Below the pieces are notes generated by a model, which saw only the letters and a program-made list of their open reading frames with translations, had not been told where the DNA came from and did not search any database. Shown in pieces: positions 60,053-64,000 of a stretch of DNA of 64,000 bases (within the stretch, counting starts at the first letter, position 1; every line of letters begins with the position of its first letter). A program made the translations under genes and the position numbers. This stretch comes from S5-327 sp965116015 (GTDB taxonomy: Bacteria; Chloroflexota; Dehalococcoidia; Lucifugimonadales; Australimonadaceae): the NCBI GenBank assembly GCA_965116015.1, contig OZ220477.1, forward strand, positions 806,001 to 870,000, in the 5' to 3' direction.

Positions 60053-61246
60053 CTAGTACGACCGCGGCATGCCGAGGACGTTCTGGCCAAGGTAAGCTAG
60101 AACGAGGTTGTTGTTGACGGGAGCAGTCATAAAGAGGCGCGTTTCACGGAATTTGCGCTCGATGTCGTATTCCGTAGCGAAACCGTAGCCTCCGAAGGCA
60201 TTGAGGCAGGCGTTCCCCGCCTCCCACGCCGCCTCGGAGGCGAGGAGCTTGGCCATATTGGACTCCGCGCCGCAGCGCTCGCCGCGGTCGAACTTTGCGG
60301 CGGCGTCCCAGCGCACAAGGTCGGCGGCCTCCGTGCTCGCGTAGGCGTGAGCGATGGGCAGCTGCACCCCTTGATTCGCGGCGATAGGGCGCCCGAACAC
60401 AACGCGCTCGCGGCCGTAGCTGGCGGCCCGATCGATGAAGAATCGCGCGTCGCCAATAGCCTCGGCTGCGATCAGGATGCGTTCGGCGTTCCATGAATCA
60501 ATGATGTAGCGGAATCCCTTGCCCTCTTCGCCAATGAGGTTCTCTGCGGGAACCTCTAGGTTGTCGAAGAAGAGCTGGCTAGTGTGGCGGTTGAAAGTCA
60601 TATCGATGGGGCGCGTTTCCAGCCGTCCTGAGGACTCCCGCATATCGACGACGAACGCCGAAAGCCCTTGGGTCTTATCCGTGAGTTCGTCGTAGGGAGT
60701 CGTGCGGGCGAGGAGGAGCATCAGGTCGGACTGGGCGACGCGCGAGATGAATATCTTCTGCCCATTCACAACGTAGACGTCGCCGCGCCGGACGGCGGTA
60801 GTCTCGATACGGGTCGTTTCGGAGCCGGCGTTGGGCTCGGTGACGGCGAACGCTTGGAGCCGCAAATCGCCGCAGGCGACGCCGGGGAGATAGCGCTGCT
60901 TCTGCTCATCGCTGCCGTGGCGCAGGATGACTCCCATGATGTACATCTGCGCGTGGCACGCGGCGGAGTCTCCCCCGGAGCGGTTGATCTCTTCAAGAAT
61001 GACGCTGGCCTCGGCGACGCTCATGCCGCCACCGCCATACGCCTCCGGAATCAGGGCGGAGAGCCACCCGAGTTCAGTGAGTTCTCGGACAAACGCCTCT
61101 GGATAGGCTCTTTCCTTGTCGAGCGCGCGCCAGTATGCGCCATCGTATTTTTTGCAGACGTCGCGAACGGCGAGGCGGACGTCGTTGAGCGCTGATTTGC
61201 GTTGCTCAGCAACCATACGCGGATTGGACAGGTAGAGGGCGGACAT
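60053..61246 (-). CDS. Acyl-CoA dehydrogenase
   Basis: A 397-residue FAD-dependent acyl-CoA dehydrogenase. LQAFAVTEPNAGSETTRIETTAVRRGDVYVVNGQKIFIS is the FAD/substrate signature, FDNLEVPAENLIGEEGKGF follows, and LNAFGGYGFATEYDIERKFRETRLFM covers the catalytic region, with Glu in ATEYD. It oxidises an acyl-CoA to the 2,3-enoyl-CoA. What it oxidises here is open, perhaps a saturated analogue feeding the same hydratase. It is 12 bases from the CaiB gene. Confidence 0.92.
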   Translation of the reverse strand: MSALYLSNPRMVAEQRKSALNDVRLAVRDVCKKYDGAYWRALDKERAYPEAFVRELTELGWLSALIPEAYGGGGMSVAEASVILEEINRSGGDSAACHAQMYIMGVILRHGSDEQKQRYLPGVACGDLRLQAFAVTEPNAGSETTRIETTAVRRGDVYVVNGQKIFISRVAQSDLMLLLARTTPYDELTDKTQGLSAFVVDMRESSGRLETRPIDMTFNRHTSQLFFDNLEVPAENLIGEEGKGFRYIIDSWNAERILIAAEAIGDARFFIDRAASYGRERVVFGRPIAANQGVQLPIAHAYASTEAADLVRWDAAAKFDRGERCGAESNMAKLLASEAAWEAGNACLNAFGGYGFATEYDIERKFRETRLFMTAPVNNNLVLAYLGQNVLGMPRSY

Positions 61247-61258
61247 GTCAAGGCGCGG

Positions 61259-62494
61259 CTAGGCGACGACGCCGCTGGCGTAGAGCTGTTTGACGCGCGC
61301 AGCATCGTAGCCGAGCACATCGCGGAGAATCTCCGCCGTGTGCTGCCCTAGCATCGGAGGTGGAGAAAAACGCTCTTCGCCAGTCGCCGAGAGCTTGAAT
61401 GGGTTGCCTGTGGCCTGATAGACGCCTCCCTCAGGGTGCTCGATCTCGACGAGCATGCGTCGGTCGCGCACTTGCGGATCGCGGACTGCCTCGTCGAGAG
61501 TGTTCACCGGGGCGACGGAGATGCCGGCGGCGGCAAGACGGGCAACCCACTCGTCGCGGGATCCTCCGGCGATGATTGCTCCGAGGGCGGCGTTGATGCG
61601 GTCGCGATTCGCGATGCGCCCTGCGCGACTGGTCAGTGCGCTGTCGGCGAGCGACTGTGCGGAGGCGAGGGCGGCGCCCTCCAGGCCTGCCTCGGGCGCA
61701 TTGACGGCCTCGACGAGAGCGCGCCAGTGAGCGTCGACTCCCACTGCGATGAACACCCAGCCGTCGGCGGCCCGGTAGGCGTTGTAAGGCACGTGCAGTT
61801 GCATCTCGTTGCCGGTGCGCGGCGCGGGAATGCCCGACATAAGGTGCATAACTGCGTGGTAGTTGATGAGCGCCATCTGCACGTCGAGCATCGAAATGTC
61901 GACGCGCTGCCCTTCGCCGGTGCGCTCGCGCGCAGCGAGGGCGGCGAGGACGCCGAGGGCGCCCGCCATACCCGCGCAGAGATCGCCGTAGAGAGGGCCG
62001 GCCCGCACTGGCGCGCCGGAAGGGTCGCCTGTCATGCCCATCACGCCGGCGTAGGCCTGCACGGTTGCGTCGAGCGCTGCCCGGTCGCGTCCCCGCCCCG
62101 TGAGTCCGAATCCTGAGATAGAGCAGGCGATGACGCGCGAGTTGATCTGCCGGAGCGCTGGATAGTCGATGCCAAGCCGCTCGGTAACGCCGGGGCGGTA
62201 GTTATCAATCACGACATCCGCCCATCGCGTCAGATCGACGAACACTTCCTTGCCAGCGGCGCTGCGAAGATCGACAACGACGCCGCGCTTGTTGCGCTGC
62301 AGGTTCATGATGTGCGGCGTGAGCGAGCCCATCATCAGGCTTGGGTCGCCTCCGTCAAACCTGCGGGCGCTCTCGCCGCCGGGCGGCTCCACTTTGATGA
62401 CATCGGCTCCGAAGTCGCCGAGTATCGCCGCGGCGAACGGGCCGGAGACAATCGTCGTGAGGTCGATTACGTGAAGACCCTGGAGCGCTTGCAT
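61259..62494 (-). CDS. CaiB/BaiF family CoA-transferase
   Basis: A 411-residue family III CoA-transferase starting MQALQGLHVIDLTTIVSGPFAAAILGDFGADVIKVEPPGG. RNKRGVVVDLRSAAG and YGDLCAGMAGALGVLAALAARERTG contain the catalytic Asp position (GDLCAG). Members move CoA between carboxylates by a ping-pong anhydride route, for example succinyl-CoA to itaconate or mesaconate. It heads the five-gene run to MmgE/PrpD, behind a duplicated 14-bp site at 62573. The longer open frame upstream includes that site and is not coding. Confidence 0.92.
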   Translation of the reverse strand: MQALQGLHVIDLTTIVSGPFAAAILGDFGADVIKVEPPGGESARRFDGGDPSLMMGSLTPHIMNLQRNKRGVVVDLRSAAGKEVFVDLTRWADVVIDNYRPGVTERLGIDYPALRQINSRVIACSISGFGLTGRGRDRAALDATVQAYAGVMGMTGDPSGAPVRAGPLYGDLCAGMAGALGVLAALAARERTGEGQRVDISMLDVQMALINYHAVMHLMSGIPAPRTGNEMQLHVPYNAYRAADGWVFIAVGVDAHWRALVEAVNAPEAGLEGAALASAQSLADSALTSRAGRIANRDRINAALGAIIAGGSRDEWVARLAAAGISVAPVNTLDEAVRDPQVRDRRMLVEIEHPEGGVYQATGNPFKLSATGEERFSPPPMLGQHTAEILRDVLGYDAARVKQLYASGVVA

Positions 62495-62572
62495 CACGAT
62501 TGGGGAGGGCTGAGAGCAGTGATAGGACAGCGGCAGAGCGCAGGGTGGGAGTCTCATCGCTCGGCAGGGTTC

Positions 62573-62600
62573 AGTATACCAGCTGGAGTATACCAGCTGG
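62573..62600 (-). promoter_or_regulatory. Tandem 14-bp operator/promoter repeat
   Basis: AGTATACCAGCTGG occurs twice back to back (62573-62586, 62587-62600). Each copy holds two perfect palindromes, GTATAC and CCAGCTGG. On the minus strand each copy supplies TATACT, a near-consensus -10 hexamer, at 80-100 bases before the CaiB ATG. It looks like an operator overlapping the promoter of the catabolic operon. Nothing else is seen in the 62495-62736 spacer. Confidence 0.65.
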
Positions 62601-62736
62601 GGGATGCGAACTCGGCAACCGGCGCTTGCGCTTAGCTTGCACAAGGCCAAGCTGAGCCCTTCCTTGCGTCTCACAATCCGGAGCGTTCGCTCCAAGACGC
62701 CAGGGGGGACTGCTGCGATGTGGGAATCTCCGATTC

Positions 62737-63141
62737 TTAGAGGGCGTCGGCGCCGGCCTGCGCAACCTGTTCATCCACGTCAGGCGGACCGCCGCCCGCG
62801 CCGATAGCGCCAACGAGTCGACTGCCTTTGTAGAGCGGCACTGCTCCTTGCACCCAGGTGATGCGTCCGCCGTAGAGATCGCGCACTGTGTCGAGCAACG
62901 CTTGAGGGAACCGCGACGCGGCGACGCCGCTAGGCGTTCCCTTGGTTACAGCTGTGGCGACCGCCTTGCCGCGTACGACGTCGGGGGTAAAGGGGTTCGT
63001 GCCATCCATACGTTCAGAAGCGACCAGGCTGGTCTGCAGGTCAACGACGGCGATGGCCATAGCGAAGCCGAGTTCCGCCGCTTTGGCGATGGCGGCGCGA
63101 ATAACTCGTCGTGCTTCATCCAGTGTGATGTCGCTCATCAC
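62737..63141 (-). CDS. GlcG/HbpS-family heme-binding-like protein
   Basis: A 134-residue protein: ITLDEARRVIRAAIAKAAELGFAMAIAVVDL, RMDGTNPFTPDVVRGKAVATA, FPQALLDTVRDLYGGRITWVQGAVPLYKGSRLVGAIGAGGGPPDVDEQVAQAG are the standard GlcG/HbpS blocks. Members bind heme or small molecules and often sit in catabolic operons; their role there is poorly known. Its ATG overlaps the stop of the lyase gene by 4 bases, so the two are coupled. Confidence 0.9.
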   Translation of the reverse strand: MMSDITLDEARRVIRAAIAKAAELGFAMAIAVVDLQTSLVASERMDGTNPFTPDVVRGKAVATAVTKGTPSGVAASRFPQALLDTVRDLYGGRITWVQGAVPLYKGSRLVGAIGAGGGPPDVDEQVAQAGADAL

Positions 63142-64000
63142 GCAACCTCCTGCGGCGTTGCGTACCGCTGTTCGAGCTCGACGATCTCGGCGAGGCCGAG
63201 GGCGTTGGCTATCGACATACGGAGCTCGCCGCCCGATCCATAGCGGTCGAGCGCCGAGATGCGTCCGCTCTGGCGCAACTCTGTCATCATCTCCTTGATG
63301 ATGGGGTAAAGCGAGAAGACAGGCCCGCGGTGGACCTGGAGACGGAATCCGAGGCGCTCGACCTCCGCCGGGTCGGCTTCGCCGTTGTACATACGAGGGA
63401 GATCGCCGAGACGTTCGGCAAACTTGGCGAGGTCGTCGGGGGCGCGGACGCCGTCGACGAACACAAGGTCGGCGCCCGCCTCCACGAACGCCCTGCAGCG
63501 GAGCTCAACGTCGTCCCATCCGTTGACGGCCAGGGCGTCGGTTCGGGCAATGATCACGAAATCGGGGTCGGCGCGGGCATCGACGGCAGAGCGCACTTTG
63601 GCCGCCGCCTCGGCTACAGGAATGACCTCTTTGCCGTCGAAGAAGCCGCACTTCTTGGGCGCGACCTGATCCTCGATGTGAATGCCGGCGACGCCTGCTC
63701 GTTCATATTCGCGCACAGTGCGCCGCACGTTGATGGCATTGCCGTAGCCAGTGTCGGCGTCGGCGACCACCGGAACGCTGACAGCGGCAGCGATGTAGGC
63801 CGCGTTCTGCGCCATCTCGGTCTGCGTCAGCAGACCAACATCCGGGAGCCCCTTCGACATAGACGCGCCAAATCCGGACATATACACAGCGTCGAACCCT
63901 GCTTCCTCGGCTATCCGCGCGGTGAACCCGTCGTAGGTGAACGGCGCCAGCAGCAAGCGGTCGGCTGCGAGTAGTTCGCGGAGACGCGTGGTTGCTTGCA
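63138..64000 (-). CDS. Isocitrate lyase/PEP mutase superfamily lyase (5' end beyond window)
   Basis: The frame is open to the window edge. LRELLAADRLLLAPFTYDGFTARIAEEAGFDAVYMSGFG is the usual N-terminus, so the true start lies beyond 64000, not at the internal TTG at 63956. ADADTGYGNAINV and the catalytic loop KKCGFFDGKEV (Lys-Lys-Cys-Gly) match the ICL/PEPM family, which covers methylisocitrate lyase, dimethylmalate lyase and oxaloacetate decarboxylase. It precedes GlcG in the same direction. It probably cleaves a 2-hydroxy-di- or tricarboxylate linked to the cluster's pathway. Confidence 0.88.
   Translation of the reverse strand, partial: QATTRLRELLAADRLLLAPFTYDGFTARIAEEAGFDAVYMSGFGASMSKGLPDVGLLTQTEMAQNAAYIAAAVSVPVVADADTGYGNAINVRRTVREYERAGVAGIHIEDQVAPKKCGFFDGKEVIPVAEAAAKVRSAVDARADPDFVIIARTDALAVNGWDDVELRCRAFVEAGADLVFVDGVRAPDDLAKFAERLGDLPRMYNGEADPAEVERLGFRLQVHRGPVFSLYPIIKEMMTELRQSGRISALDRYGSGGELRMSIANALGLAEIVELEQRYATPQEVA

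Noticed and set aside
1..64000. tRNA and rRNA genes
   Set aside because: I looked for T-arm/CCA patterns in the spacers; only the tmRNA was found. A covariance search could still reveal one I missed.

Overview
The window is a high-GC bacterial chromosome segment. Gene content suggests a Chloroflexota member of the Dehalococcoidia/SAR202 type. The reasons are DapL-type lysine synthesis, paralogous LLM-class flavin oxidoreductases, tandem GMC oxidoreductases, a CaiB/acyl-CoA dehydrogenase/CitE/MmgE-PrpD catabolic cluster, and a tmRNA with a very short tag like that known from Dehalococcoides. This assignment is inference from family content; no rRNA gene is present.

Region 1 (1-17.7 kb) is accessory-like. 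Genes on both strands are separated by long low-complexity spacers, and the + strand is strongly rich in C and A whichever way genes point. It holds an MFS transporter (cut by the window edge), an orphan MT-A70 methyltransferase, an EutA-like ATPase, a two-domain VOC protein, an inositol-phosphatase-family enzyme, a ferritin-like protein, small unknown proteins, a frameshifted BNR-repeat gene, a phospholipase-D/zinc-ribbon protein, a Gfo/Idh/MocA dehydrogenase, two LLM oxidoreductases and an EVE-domain protein. The spacers hold direct-repeat arrays with a period near 60 bp, one of them CRISPR-like, and in-frame duplications of the 3' ends of the gene just upstream. A helically phased iteron set precedes a small HTH gene.

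Region 2 (18.2-30.5 kb) is transport and envelope. A membrane protein, a CopC/YtkA-like protein, a cupredoxin-like lipoprotein and a fenitrothion-hydrolase-type membrane protein form one cluster. Then come pstSCAB-phoU on the minus strand, behind a truncated PhoB-type response regulator that still has a Pho-box-like site, a DUF3105 protein with a CcdA-like protein, and modABC.

Region 3 (30.7-52.8 kb) is mostly housekeeping: a lone winged-helix protein with its own promoter and terminator, uvrC, a cytidylate-kinase-like protein, an RpiB-like protein, a Xer recombinase, lgt, two tandem GMC oxidoreductases, ssrA-smpB-ctpA, hflX, and a lysine operon (dapF-dapL) in which two nucleotide-modification-associated proteins (Nmad3, Nmad2) are translationally coupled. 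pncA and pncB converge.

Region 4 (51.8-64 kb) is catabolic: a substrate-binding protein, a TcuA-like flavoprotein, then a long minus-strand cluster of ICL/PEPM-family lyase, GlcG, CaiB CoA-transferase, acyl-CoA dehydrogenase, CitE-like lyase, MaoC hydratase, MmgE/PrpD, SDR, a small protein and an amidase. Together these could take tricarballylate or cis-aconitate through itaconate to pyruvate and acetyl-CoA, a hypothesis described in the findings.
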